A DNA stretch of 64,000 bases from CAVPDE01 sp963702565 (GTDB taxonomy: Bacteria > Desulfobacterota > DSM-4660 > Desulfatiglandales > HGW-15). The position numbers were made by a program, and so were the translations under genes. Below, one piece after another: positions 53,622 through 62,483 of the stretch (positions are counted from its first letter, which is position 1; each line of letters opens with the position of its first letter). Where the stretch lies: positions 1 through 64,000 of the forward strand of contig CAVPDE010000022.1 of assembly GCA_963702565.1 (NCBI GenBank), written 5' to 3'. A model generated the notes under the pieces. The model did no database searches, was not told the origin of the DNA, and saw only the letters and a program-made list of their open reading frames with translations.

Positions 53622-56069
53622 ATGAAAAAAGGGACGAAAAAGAGCCTGGACTTTGAGAAGCTGGGGGTTTTCTACCTGGGGCGTCTTTATGATTTGAAAA
53701 CAAGAAAAGGACGGGAAGAACTCTTCCTCTATGACTCCAAAGACCTGGTCACCCATGCCGTTTGCGTCGGAATGACAGGGAGCGGCAAAACAGGGCTGTG
53801 CATCAGCCTCCTGGAAGAGGCAGCCATAGACGGGATTCCTGCCATTGTGATTGATCCGAAAGGGGATCTCGGCAACCTGATGCTCACGTTCCCGGATTTT
53901 AAAGCCGAGAACTTCGCACCCTGGATCAACCTGGACGAAGCACAACGAAAAGGGATTTCTCCGGAGGAGTATGCTCGGGAGCAAGCAGCGCTTTGGCAGC
54001 AAGGGCTCGCGGGCTGGGGACAGGACAAGGAGAGGATCCGGCGTTTTCGCGCGGCAGTGGACATTGCGATCTACACCCCGGGGAGCGCCGCTGGCTTGCC
54101 GGTCTCTGTCCTGAGTACCTTTGCGAAGCCGCAGGCGATTGAGGATGCGGACGTGCTTCAGGAGTACGTTACGAACACGACCACGAGCCTCCTCAGTCTG
54201 CTTGGAATCCAGGCCGACCCTATTCGCAGCAAGGAGCATATTCTGATCGCGAATATCCTTTCCGCCGTGTGGGCCAAGGGGCAGGGACTCGATATGCCGG
54301 GGCTGATCCAGCTCATCCAGACTCCGCCCTTGACCAAGATTGGCGTCTTTGATCTGGAATCCTTTTATCCCTCAAGGGAACGCTATGAGCTGGCCATGAG
54401 CCTCAACAACCTTCTCGCATCGCCGGGTTTCCAAACGTGGATGGAGGGGGACCCGTTTGACATCAGCCGGTTTCTTTACACACCGGAAGGAAAGCCCAGG
54501 ATCGCCATTTTCTCAATCGCCCATCTCAATGATCACGAACGCATGTTCTTTGTCTCCTTTCTTCTCAATCAGGTCCTGGGATGGATGCGCAAGCTTCCCG
54601 GAACCACAAGTCTCAGGGCGATGGTCTACATGGATGAGATTTTCGGCTATTTTCCTCCGGTCGCCAACCCTCCGTCAAAACAGCCCCTTCTGACCCTGCT
54701 GAAACAGGGGAGAGCTTTCGGCATCGGGCTGGTCTTGGCGACGCAGAATCCCGTGGACCTCGACTATAAGGGCCTTTCGAACGCAGGCACATGGTTCATC
54801 GGACGCCTTCAGACCGAGAGGGACAAGGAGAGAGTCCTGGAAGGCCTTGAGGGGGCTGCGGCCGGAACAGGAAAGAGTTTCGGAAGGGCCGATATGGACA
54901 AGATCATTGCCGGGTTGGGAAAACGCGTTTTCCTGGTGAACAATGTCCACGAAGACAGACCGGAGGTGTTTGAGACCCGATGGGCATTGTCTTACCTGGC
55001 CGGCCCTTTGACCAGAAACCAGATCAAGCGTCTGATGGATCCCGTAAAACAACCCCCTGCACCGCTTGCGCATGAACCAAGCCCGGTGGTCCAAGAAGAA
55101 AGAAGAGAAGAGGGCAAGTTTCAGGTCCGACAACCCGCTCTTCCCCCGGAGATCCCTCAGTACTTTGTCCCTGTGAGGGGAAGACAGCCCGGCGGAGGAT
55201 CATTGATGTATCTCCCTGCGGTGTTTGGCGAAGGGTCGGTTCGGTTTTCGGATGTGAAGAAAGGGTTTGAGAGCATGCGCAACGTCCTGATTCTCACGCC
55301 CGTGGAAAATGCGGCCATCCCTGTGAACTGGGACCAGGGGGAAGAGGTCGGGCTGGCAGGAAAGGATCTCGAATCCGCTCCATTGGGCAACGCTGAATTT
55401 GGAGAACTTCCGGCCGTGGCGACGAAAGGGAAGAGTTATGAAGAGTGGCGCAGGGATTTTGCGGCCTGGTTGTATAGAGCCCAATCCCTGGAAGCCTTCC
55501 ACAGTCCCGCTCTCAGGGTTTTTTCACAGCCCAATGAATCCGAAGGAGAGTTCCGAATTCGTCTCCAGCAAGCAAGCCGGGAGCAACGCGATCAGCTTGT
55601 CGAGGGACTCCGCAAGAAATACGCGCCCAAAATCGCAGCGCTTCAGGAAAGAATTCGGAGGGCGGAGCAGGCGGTGTCCCGGGAGTCTGAACAGGTGAAG
55701 CAACAGGGGGTTCAGACGGTTATTTCCATTGGGGCAACGATCCTCGGCGCATTTCTGGGAAGGAAAACCGTGAGCACCTCCACCCTGGGCAGGGCGACCA
55801 CAGCGGCGCGTGGGGCCGGTCGAGTGCTCAAAGAACGTGAAGACGTGGGACGAGCGCAGGAGAATGTCGGGGCGCTGCAACAGCAGCTGGCGGATCTTGA
55901 AGCAGAGTTTAGAGTGGAAGCAGACTCCGCAGCATTGACGGGCGCGGAATCCATACAGCCCTTCACGATCAAGCCCACAAAGCAGAACATTTCAGTGAAA
56001 TTGGTTGTTCTGGCTTGGGTTCCCTGGTGGAAGACGGCAACCGGCGAAAGAATTCCAGCCTGGAAATAG
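53622..56069 (+). CDS. HerA/DUF87-like ATPase with a C-terminal coiled coil and hydrophobic segment
   Basis: The 815-residue protein starts at an ATG behind GGAGGTGCC. It has Walker A GMTGSGKT at 50-57 preceded by a bacterial HerA-like strand, Walker B VYMDEIFGYFPP near 332-343, and the motif GLVLATQNPVDLDYKGLSNA, all typical of FtsK/HerA DNA-translocase-type ATPases. After about residue 480 comes a Pro-rich linker, a second module, a coiled coil (about 655-695), a glycine-rich hydrophobic stretch (about 696-713, VISIGATILGAFLG) and a second coiled coil (about 734-773). No NurA-type nuclease or other partner is adjacent. Function is unknown: a DNA pump, secretion ATPase or phage defence are possible. 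Confidence 0.85.
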   Translation: MKKGTKKSLDFEKLGVFYLGRLYDLKTRKGREELFLYDSKDLVTHAVCVGMTGSGKTGLCISLLEEAAIDGIPAIVIDPKGDLGNLMLTFPDFKAENFAPWINLDEAQRKGISPEEYAREQAALWQQGLAGWGQDKERIRRFRAAVDIAIYTPGSAAGLPVSVLSTFAKPQAIEDADVLQEYVTNTTTSLLSLLGIQADPIRSKEHILIANILSAVWAKGQGLDMPGLIQLIQTPPLTKIGVFDLESFYPSRERYELAMSLNNLLASPGFQTWMEGDPFDISRFLYTPEGKPRIAIFSIAHLNDHERMFFVSFLLNQVLGWMRKLPGTTSLRAMVYMDEIFGYFPPVANPPSKQPLLTLLKQGRAFGIGLVLATQNPVDLDYKGLSNAGTWFIGRLQTERDKERVLEGLEGAAAGTGKSFGRADMDKIIAGLGKRVFLVNNVHEDRPEVFETRWALSYLAGPLTRNQIKRLMDPVKQPPAPLAHEPSPVVQEERREEGKFQVRQPALPPEIPQYFVPVRGRQPGGGSLMYLPAVFGEGSVRFSDVKKGFESMRNVLILTPVENAAIPVNWDQGEEVGLAGKDLESAPLGNAEFGELPAVATKGKSYEEWRRDFAAWLYRAQSLEAFHSPALRVFSQPNESEGEFRIRLQQASREQRDQLVEGLRKKYAPKIAALQERIRRAEQAVSRESEQVKQQGVQTVISIGATILGAFLGRKTVSTSTLGRATTAARGAGRVLKEREDVGRAQENVGALQQQLADLEAEFRVEADSAALTGAESIQPFTIKPTKQNISVKLVVLAWVPWWKTATGERIPAWK

Positions 56070-56074
56070 TAACG

Positions 56075-56160
56075 AGTGCTGAGGACTGGGTAGGATAAAG
56101 CAATACATGTTTTTGGAGGTTCACGCAGTCCTCATTACTCATCCCTCAGTCCTTTCTTTT
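56075..56160. repeat. Interspersed repeat with inverted CTGAGGACTG / CAGTCCTCA words
   Basis: After the HerA-like stop the words GCTGAGGACTG and CAGTCCTCATTACTCATCCCTCAGTCC form a loose hairpin around about 45 nt. This resembles other intergenic repeats in the window. The 162-nt gap to the convergent DUF1847 gene otherwise has no gene. Confidence 0.4.
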
Positions 56161-56231
56161 GCACCACGAGGGGTGAGGCATGTCAGCCTCAGGCTGGGCA
56201 ACACAGTAGATGAGCATTTTTCAGCGACCTG

Positions 56232-56924
56232 CTAGGGGTTCTTCAGCTTCTGATAGTAGGTCCCTGAAAGGTAGATCGCGGCCAGAGGGTTGTGGCCGGT
56301 CACGCGGTCTTTCACCGCCAGCACGGTTGTGGGGGCCTCGGCAAACTTGAAGAACAGGGAATCGTGACCCACGCACAGGCCGAGCAGAATATTGAAATCC
56401 GTTTTTTCGTGATTGAGAAGCTTGGCCTGATAAATGGGATTGCACATGGACTCCGGCTTGCCCTGGAAAATCTTGTGCTCCTCTTTGAGTCCAAGCTCCT
56501 CCTTTCGTGTTCTGCCTGCTTTGCAGAGCACGGAGATGACCTCAAAGCCCTTCTTCTTAAGGATCTCCTCCACAACGCCCGCCTCCTTGGCTAGTCCAAG
56601 GCAGAAAGCCAGGCCCAATCGTGTATAACGCATTTTCTTGGCAAACTCGCAGATCTCGACCATGCGGGTCTTTGTAGGCTGCATGACATAAGGCCTCTCA
56701 TGCCGGTTCGCATAACATTCCGCCTCTTGCATGGAGGCTTGCCGGGCGAATTCACGCACATCGGATGCCTCGTATTCCCTGTTGGCATCCTCAAGCACCT
56801 TTTTGCGGCTGAAGGTCGGACAACCTTTAGAGCTTTTCCCTTCCTCAGCCACACAGGCTCTGTCAAAGGTGGGGAGATTGCATGAAGCGCAGCCAGGATC
56901 AAGGGTGGGCAGCTTTTTTTTCAT
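56232..56924 (-). CDS. DUF1847 cysteine-rich metal-binding protein
   Basis: The 230-residue protein fits the DUF1847 family: an N-terminal CASCN segment, GCPTFSRKK, a central RYTRLGLAFCLGLAKEAG and a C-terminal NILLGLCVGHDSLFFK, with several Cys in positions for an iron-sulfur or metal centre. Members are common in anaerobes and are of unknown function. Its start follows AGGAGAG. It lies downstream of the terminator of the Tim44-like gene, so it has its own promoter. Confidence 0.85.
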   Translation of the reverse strand: MKKKLPTLDPGCASCNLPTFDRACVAEEGKSSKGCPTFSRKKVLEDANREYEASDVREFARQASMQEAECYANRHERPYVMQPTKTRMVEICEFAKKMRYTRLGLAFCLGLAKEAGVVEEILKKKGFEVISVLCKAGRTRKEELGLKEEHKIFQGKPESMCNPIYQAKLLNHEKTDFNILLGLCVGHDSLFFKFAEAPTTVLAVKDRVTGHNPLAAIYLSGTYYQKLKNP

Positions 56925-56941
56925 GAGGAACTCTCCTGCTG

Positions 56942-56991
56942 AAAAAAAGGGCTGCGATTCGAATGACTGATTACGAATCAGCAGCCCTTTT
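56942..56991 (-). terminator. Rho-independent terminator of the Tim44-like gene
   Basis: On the minus strand AAAAGGGCTGC pairs with GCAGCCCTTTTTTT around a 28-nt loop that itself contains a small inverted repeat. It lies 26 nt after the stop of the Tim44-like gene, with the T-run on the 3' side. Confidence 0.8.
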
Positions 56992-57017
56992 GATGAGGAA
57001 GGACGAGAGGGTTGCTC

Positions 57018-57905
57018 TTACTCGACCTGCTGAATGCCTTCGAGCACCCAGAAGGACTTGGGATCTTTGTCGTCCTTGCTGAAGTGCCAGATTTCACGCA
57101 CTTCCCTGGCCATATCCTCTTCTTTGCTCTCGCGCATCATCACGTCGAATAGAACCGATGCGACGGTGTGGCTGTTTGAGGAGGCGACTTCGAGCAGCCT
57201 GGCGTTCACCCGCAAGATCTCCGTCTTGCTGGGCTTGGGATCTTCCTGTGCCTGCCGGTTGATCTCCTCCCACACTTCCTTAGAAGTGAACTGGCGGATG
57301 TCTCCGAGGTCTCTTTTATCCCATGAATTCTGAAGCCTGCTGTAGACGGCTTTGGCTCCCTTCATGAAGTCGTTCTGATCAAAGCCTTGCGGAATCTTTA
57401 CTTCCTCTGCGGCAGTGGGTATCGGCACTCCCTGTACAGACCCATATCCTGGACGGGGAGAACCCCAGGTTTCCTGAGAACCGAGGCCGGTGCTGAATGC
57501 GGTCTGGCCTGCTTCCTGTGTCGCCATTCGCCTAGCCTTGAGAAAGCGGAAGAGGAAGAACAGAAGCCCGCCGATGATCAAAATGTCCAGAAGGCCGGGA
57601 CCGCCCCAGCTGTGCATGCCGCCAAAGAGGAGAGAGCCGATCAGCCCACCCATGAGAAGTCCGCCCAGCATTCCTCCAAACGGCCTTGGTGCGGCTGCAG
57701 GGGTAGCAGGTGCGGTTTGGCCCGGTTGGCTCGGGCTCTTCTGCGGTGAAGTGGGACTTGGAGCACTTCGCTGATAGCTCGGGTTGCTGCCGAAAGAGCG
57801 GCCGCCGCCCATGCGCCTGGCTTCGGCCTGTTCAATCCACGTGTAGAACAGAGCAAATACGAAAAGCAGGATCAATGAAAGGATAAATCTTCTATTGCTA
57901 AACAT
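57018..57905 (-). CDS. Tim44-like domain membrane protein
   Basis: The 295-residue protein has an N-terminal signal or membrane helix (RFILSLILLFVFALFYTWI), a Gly/Ser/Pro-rich linker, a second hydrophobic segment rich in glycine (FGGMLGGLLMGGLIGSLLFG) plus a third (LDILIIGGLLFFLFRFL), and a C-terminal Tim44-like domain beginning near FMKGAKAVYSRLQNSW. The domain is related to mitochondrial Tim44; bacterial members are thought to act at the membrane, possibly binding lipid or small solutes. The start at 57905 follows GGAGGG. A strong terminator follows. Confidence 0.85.
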   Translation of the reverse strand: MFSNRRFILSLILLFVFALFYTWIEQAEARRMGGGRSFGSNPSYQRSAPSPTSPQKSPSQPGQTAPATPAAAPRPFGGMLGGLLMGGLIGSLLFGGMHSWGGPGLLDILIIGGLLFFLFRFLKARRMATQEAGQTAFSTGLGSQETWGSPRPGYGSVQGVPIPTAAEEVKIPQGFDQNDFMKGAKAVYSRLQNSWDKRDLGDIRQFTSKEVWEEINRQAQEDPKPSKTEILRVNARLLEVASSNSHTVASVLFDVMMRESKEEDMAREVREIWHFSKDDKDPKSFWVLEGIQQVE

Positions 57906-58431
57906 ATGGGTTTCCCTCCAAACTGTAATCGTTCCTGAAATGACTTCTATCTTGTGTAACGGTATTCGATGAATTTCAGGGGACCGCGGTAGAAAATCGA
58001 ACATTGAAAATAATATAATACCGCTGAAAAGAAAAGCAAAATCGATTAGGATCCCTTCGAATTGCCTCAGATGCACAGTGTAAGGCATTACCGTTTGTGG
58101 GAAGTTCATTTCCAACTAGTGGAAGAAGTCTACATACTGAAACCAGCTCTTGAGGGCCAGAAGGGATCACACCAAGCCCTTCCGACAATAAAACCGAAAA
58201 AATTGTAATGAAGGCAAGAAGAAGATGGTCATGGTAGCCCTTTATTTAACCTGCTTGAATGACAATGGAAAATCGACCAGGCCTCTCTTACAAAAACCTT
58301 AGGAATTGCCTCAAGACCAGGGAATTCCTCGGCTCAGAAGGGGAATTGGGAAACAGTGGCGTGCGAGTTGCAATCTCATAGGCCACTATTCCAGAGAGAG
58401 AACCAAATCTAAATTCTACGGAGCGATTGGG
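57906..58431. other. 526-nt gap between divergent genes
   Basis: I see no coding sequence. The AT-rich part near 58005-58030 (TATTATATTATT on the minus strand) may hold the promoter of the Tim44-like gene. The rest, up to the GGAG site at 58422, shows no recognisable motif. Confidence 0.4.
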
Positions 58432-58707
58432 ATGAAAGTGATTTTTGGCGGCGGAAAGAACCAAGAACTGGCCTCAAAGAGACCTTCTGGCATCAAACAG
58501 CAGAGATTTTGTGAAGTCTGTGGCACCTATGTCGGCTCTCTGACCTCTAAAGAATGGGACCTGGAAGGCCGAATCTGCAAAACGTGCGTTGAAGCTTATG
58601 CGAGTTCCCTGGAGATCGAAATGGACGCCGCCAATCATTCCTGGCATGTCAAGCGCCATTCCTGGGAAATGGATGCGGAGAGAAGCAGGATCTCCCGGTT
58701 CCTCTAA
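58432..58707 (+). CDS. Small zinc-ribbon-like protein
   Basis: The 91-residue protein starts MKVIFGGGKNQELASK at an ATG behind GGAG, 8 nt upstream. It has two CxxC knuckles, FCEVCGTYVG and RICKTCVEAY, spaced 17 residues apart, so it can bind zinc. The tail is charged and helical (NHSWHVKRHSWEMDAERSR). I recognise no family. A longer frame to 58306 has no ribosome site. Confidence 0.6.
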   Translation: MKVIFGGGKNQELASKRPSGIKQQRFCEVCGTYVGSLTSKEWDLEGRICKTCVEAYASSLEIEMDAANHSWHVKRHSWEMDAERSRISRFL

Positions 58708-58724
58708 TCAGAAAAGCCCCACTG

Positions 58725-60359
58725 CTAAATCAATGTCATAGCGCAGCCGTCTGATCGAGGGTCAGAGCCGCCTGTAAGCACGCCAGTTTGTTCATCGCGA
58801 AGGATCACCTGGCCTCGGCCGAAAAGCGCGCGCTCATAGCCCGCAACACGTTGCACTTCATGTCCACGCCCCACAAGATCGGCAATCGTCTTCTCCGGAA
58901 TCCCTTCTTCAAGGGCCACCTGGCCGCCGGCGGTGCCGTCGGTTATGCAGAAGCGCGGCAGGTCAAGGGCCGACTGCGGGTTGAGCCCATTCGCAAGCGC
59001 CAAGAAGACCTGGACATGGCCCTGGGGCTGCATGAACCCACCCATGACACCGAAACTGGCGAACAGGGATTGGGACGGGTCGGAGGTAATCATCGCAGGG
59101 ATGATGGTGTGATAAGGCCTTTTGCCCGGCGCCAAGGCATTGGGATGGTCAGGGTCCAGGCTGAAATTGTGTCCCCGATTCTGAAGGGTGAAGCCCCAAC
59201 CCGAAGGCACGATGCCTGTTCCAAAGCCCAGATAATTGCTGTTGATGAACGAGCAGGCATTGCCCGCCCTATCCACTGCGCTCAAGTACGCGGTGTCGGA
59301 CCCTGAAACAGGTGCGCCCCGACGTTGGTCCAGCGTGGTACGCCGAGGGTCGATCATCTTGCGACGAAGGTCGGCATACTCCTTGGAAAGGAGCTTTTCC
59401 ACAGGCACGTGCACAACGGAAGGATCAGCCACGTACCAGCGCGTGTCCGCAAAGGCCAGACGAAGAGCCTCGATCTCCAGGTGCAGCCGATCGGCCGAAA
59501 GAGGATCGGCAGGCAGGTCAAAGCCTTCAAGAAGGTTGAGGGCCATGAGGGCCGTGATGCCTTGCCCGTTGGGCGGGCACTCCCACAGGCGGAGCCCTTG
59601 ATAGACAGTGCTGACCGGAGTCTCCCAAGTAGAGCGGTGGGCGGCAAGATCTTCCACTGTCAAGCATGCTCCTGCCTCTTGAACGGTTGCCGCAATGGCC
59701 TCGGCAATCTCACCTTCGTAAAAGGCATGCCTACCCTTCTCGGCCACTGTCCGGAAGGTCCTGGCCAGGCTGGGATTGCGAAAAACCTCCCCTGCCTTGG
59801 GGCCCCGGCCGTCCAGAGTCATTTCCCGCCCGTTCAGAGCGGTCTTGAGCTGGCCCTCGGCGCCGCGCTGCCAGAAATAGGCTGTGATAGGAGCAACAGG
59901 GAATCCGGCCTCTGCCAGACGAACAGCCGGGGCAAGAACTTCGGCGATCGGAAGAGAACCATGATGCTCCACCAGGTCGCACCAGCCTGCGCAAGCGCCC
60001 GGGACAGTGATCGTGTGGGCGTGAAAGGGCGGCAAAGAGGAGAGATGATCCGTTCCCAGGTCTTTTTTCACCCGTGCCAGGGTGAGCGCAGCCGGTGCTC
60101 GACCCGAACCGTTGAGAGCGCTCACCTGTTTGGTCCGGCTATCATAGAAGAGGGCAAAGCAATCCCCGCCGATCCCGGTGGAGGTCGGCTCCGTCACATT
60201 GAGCGCCGCAGCGGTCGCCACAGCCGCGTCGGCAGCATTTCCCCCTCTGGCAAGGATTTCCAGTCCGGCGGCCACAGCCAGGGGCTGAGAGGTCGCCACC
60301 ATGCCGCCGCGACCCATGACAGCGGAACGAGGAGAGGAGAATGAAGGAAAGTTGTCCAT
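58725..60359 (-). CDS. ggt: Gamma-glutamyltransferase, likely cytoplasmic form
   Basis: The 544-residue proenzyme cleaves itself before the catalytic Thr356 in GSDTAYLSAVD. Other hallmarks are GRGGMVATSQPLAVAAG, GGNAADAAVATAAALNVTEP, GIGGDCFALFYD, PPNGQGITALM and GFTLQNRGHNFSLDP. It transfers gamma-glutamyl groups or hydrolyses glutathione-like compounds. No signal peptide is present, unlike E. coli Ggt. The ATG at 60359 is preferred because an upstream start at 60392 would lie in the loop of the tRNA terminator hairpin. No strong ribosome site is present. Confidence 0.88.
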   Translation of the reverse strand: MDNFPSFSSPRSAVMGRGGMVATSQPLAVAAGLEILARGGNAADAAVATAAALNVTEPTSTGIGGDCFALFYDSRTKQVSALNGSGRAPAALTLARVKKDLGTDHLSSLPPFHAHTITVPGACAGWCDLVEHHGSLPIAEVLAPAVRLAEAGFPVAPITAYFWQRGAEGQLKTALNGREMTLDGRGPKAGEVFRNPSLARTFRTVAEKGRHAFYEGEIAEAIAATVQEAGACLTVEDLAAHRSTWETPVSTVYQGLRLWECPPNGQGITALMALNLLEGFDLPADPLSADRLHLEIEALRLAFADTRWYVADPSVVHVPVEKLLSKEYADLRRKMIDPRRTTLDQRRGAPVSGSDTAYLSAVDRAGNACSFINSNYLGFGTGIVPSGWGFTLQNRGHNFSLDPDHPNALAPGKRPYHTIIPAMITSDPSQSLFASFGVMGGFMQPQGHVQVFLALANGLNPQSALDLPRFCITDGTAGGQVALEEGIPEKTIADLVGRGHEVQRVAGYERALFGRGQVILRDEQTGVLTGGSDPRSDGCAMTLI

Positions 60360-60378
60360 GAAAACCAGAACCAATGAG

Positions 60379-60406
60379 AAAGGCTTAGCCATGCAGCTAA
60401 GCCTTT
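60379..60406 (-). terminator. Hairpin downstream of tRNA-fMet
   Basis: AAAGGCTTAGC and GCTAAGCCTTT form an 11-bp perfect stem around a 6-nt loop, 11 nt beyond the tRNA 3' end on the minus strand. Few T residues follow (CTCATT), so termination may be partial and allow read-through into ggt. Confidence 0.6.
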
Positions 60407-60416
60407 AGAATTTTCT

Positions 60417-60493
<77 letters not shown>

Positions 60494-60539
60494 CCGATCT
60501 TTCAACCTAGCACCCATTGATATCGCAGTCAATATAAAT

Positions 60540-60660
60540 CTGACTCGGCTCAGCGAGTCATCCTGAGCAGGGCGAAGGATCTTTGATGATCCCTCTCTAC
60601 GATCGGGACAACGCTTCGCGTTGGATTTCTCGGCTGCCGCCTCGAAATGACATTGCGACA
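60540..60660. repeat. Interspersed palindromic repeat (TCATCCTGAGC ... CTCGAAATGAC type)
   Basis: The stretch TCATCCTGAGCAGGGCGAAGGATC, a central GATCATC region and TCTCGGCTGCCGCCTCGAAATGAC form a long broken palindrome. This word pair is a widespread intergenic repeat in many environmental genomes. It lies between the tRNA gene and the hypothetical gene at 60711. Confidence 0.6.
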
Positions 60661-60710
60661 CAGCCTCCCAACAGAGGGGATATGGAGCCATTGGCTTTTC
60701 AATAGATCGG

Positions 60711-61328
60711 TTAGGCTTCCTTTGGCTCTTCCCATCCGGTTCCTCTGCCCGGTGTATAAAAGACATATTCCAGGGAAAGGATATCAAACATGTCGTCGGT
60801 TTGCTCCCTGATCACATGATAGAGGTCTTTCATGTTCGTTGCTCGGGACAGTCGCTCCCTGTATTCCCCGTCGTCGTAAAAGTGCACGTCGAGCGGAAAC
60901 AGGACCTGGTCCAGGGAGCCGTACCAGTTGGCGGAAAGGAGGGTTTTGAGGGTTATGATTTTCTTGTACATCTCTCCGATGTTGTCTGTTCTCAGAAGGG
61001 GATGCACCCTGTTGATCATGCAGTCCATAAGCCCGGCGAGGTAGTAAACCTCTCTCATTTTTTCTTCATTCGACCGGTAAAGGAAAATGGACCGGATCGT
61101 GTAAGCCATGCTGCCGCCCAGCACATAATGGGGCGGGAGGTGCTGAACTCCGGTCTCTCCCTTTTCATGGATCTCCTTGCGGTGCTTCTCCAGAACATCG
61201 GACTGAGACCTCAGCATTTGAATGAAGTGCCCGCTTTCCCAATCCGCAGCCCGAAACTCAAAAGGCTTTGCCGTGATGAGATTGTCGGGAGGAAGACCTT
61301 TGTCTTTGAAATGGATGACCTTGCCCAT
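60711..61328 (-). CDS. Conserved-looking hypothetical protein, 205 residues
   Basis: The protein starts MGKVIHFKDKGLPPDNLITA and is mostly helical and soluble. Distinct parts are HYVLGGSMAYTIRSIFLYRS, VYYLAGLMDCMINRVHPLLR and DMFDILSLEYVF. I recognise no family. The long intact frame and normal codon use support a real gene. It is in the same orientation as xerD but 240 nt away, with repeats between, so no operon is implied. Confidence 0.7.
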   Translation of the reverse strand: MGKVIHFKDKGLPPDNLITAKPFEFRAADWESGHFIQMLRSQSDVLEKHRKEIHEKGETGVQHLPPHYVLGGSMAYTIRSIFLYRSNEEKMREVYYLAGLMDCMINRVHPLLRTDNIGEMYKKIITLKTLLSANWYGSLDQVLFPLDVHFYDDGEYRERLSRATNMKDLYHVIREQTDDMFDILSLEYVFYTPGRGTGWEEPKEA

Positions 61329-61344
61329 CAGCAGAAGTGCCTAA

Positions 61345-61560
61345 AGTGAGCTAAAGTGTCTAGAATGCCTAAAATTCAAAAACCTCACCACGAAAACACG
61401 AAGAAGAGGAAACACAAGAAAAGAGCAAGTGCCTAAAGTGAGCCCTTCGACTGCGCTCAGGGCAGGCGAAAATTGGAAAGAACTGAAAAAGGGCCTGGTT
61501 TTCTATATAACCCCTTCTTCTTTCGTGTTTTCATGCCTTCGTGTTTTCGGTGCTTCTGTA
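61345..61560. repeat. Repeat-rich gap with inverted CACGAAAACACGAAG words
   Basis: CCACGAAAACACGAAGAAG near 61387 and CTTCTTTCGTGTTTTCATGCC near 61511 are inverted copies about 110 nt apart. GTGCCTAAAGTGAGC occurs twice (about 61338 and 61430), and CCCTTCGACTGCGCTCAGGGC forms a small hairpin near 61442. No gene is present. It has the look of accumulated interspersed repeats. Confidence 0.55.
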
Positions 61561-61568
61561 TTCTTTCT

Positions 61569-62468
61569 TTACGGCCTCGGATGATACTTCTCATGGATCT
61601 GTTTCAACCGCTCCCTCGTGACATGGGTGTAAATCTGGGTCGTCGAGATGTCTGCATGGCCGAGCATGATCTGCACAGACCTCAAGTCCGCTCCATGTTC
61701 AAGCAGGTGGCTCGCAAAAGAATGCCTCAGGGAGTGGGGAGAGATCGCTTTCCTGATCCCTGCGAGCTTGGAGACGCGCTTGATGATCTTCCAGAAAGCC
61801 TGCCGGCTCATAGGCTTAGCCCGCGAAGTCACAAAAAGATGGGAAGAACCCCTCTTCTTCAGAAGGTTCGGGCGGCTGTGGGTCAGGTACTCTTTGAGAG
61901 ACTGCTGCGCCTTTGACCCCATGGGGACCATTCGCTCCTTTGATCCCTTACCGAGCGTTCTCACCCAGCCCGCCTCGAGATTAATGTTGGCGACCCTCAG
62001 CCCCACAAGCTCGGAAACCCTCAGGCCCGAGGCGTAAAGCAGCTCCAGCATGGCTCTGTCCCTCAGCCCGCGGCTGGTCGAAGCATCCGGCGCGGCAAGG
62101 AGCCGCTCCACTTCTTCGCTGCTCAGAACACCGGGGAGTCTCCTCGGGAGTTTCGGATTGCTGATGAGCCTTGCGGGGTTTGTTTGAATCTTCCCATCAG
62201 ACACGAGGAAGCGGTAGAAGACTTTGAGACTGGACAGATTTCTCGCAATGCTCCGGATGGATAGAGAGCCTGCAAGGGAAGTCACATACTCCATAATGTT
62301 GATTTGGGAAGCCTTCAGAGGATGGAGGTTGCCTTTCTCCAGAAAGTCAAAATACCTTGCGAGGTCTCTGCTGTAAGATTCGATGGTGTTCTTGGCAAGG
62401 CCTTTTTCCATCCGCAGATGGTGAATGAACTGATCCGCAAGAACATCAGAGGTGGGATTGTGGGCCAT
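61569..62468 (-). CDS. xerD: Tyrosine site-specific recombinase XerD
   Basis: The 299-residue recombinase has an N-terminal core-binding domain (FIHHLRMEKGLAKNTIESY) and a catalytic domain with the Arg in YASGLRVSELVGL, Lys in GKGSKERMVPM, HSLRHSFASHLL, and the final LGHADISTTQIYTHV carrying His and the nucleophile Tyr. It resolves chromosome dimers at dif with XerC. The closely matching length and motif order support XerD over an integrase. Its start lies 15 nt after the M24 peptidase stop. Confidence 0.92.
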   Translation of the reverse strand: MAHNPTSDVLADQFIHHLRMEKGLAKNTIESYSRDLARYFDFLEKGNLHPLKASQINIMEYVTSLAGSLSIRSIARNLSSLKVFYRFLVSDGKIQTNPARLISNPKLPRRLPGVLSSEEVERLLAAPDASTSRGLRDRAMLELLYASGLRVSELVGLRVANINLEAGWVRTLGKGSKERMVPMGSKAQQSLKEYLTHSRPNLLKKRGSSHLFVTSRAKPMSRQAFWKIIKRVSKLAGIRKAISPHSLRHSFASHLLEHGADLRSVQIMLGHADISTTQIYTHVTRERLKQIHEKYHPRP

Positions 62469-62483
62469 GGAGAGATGTCTCTC

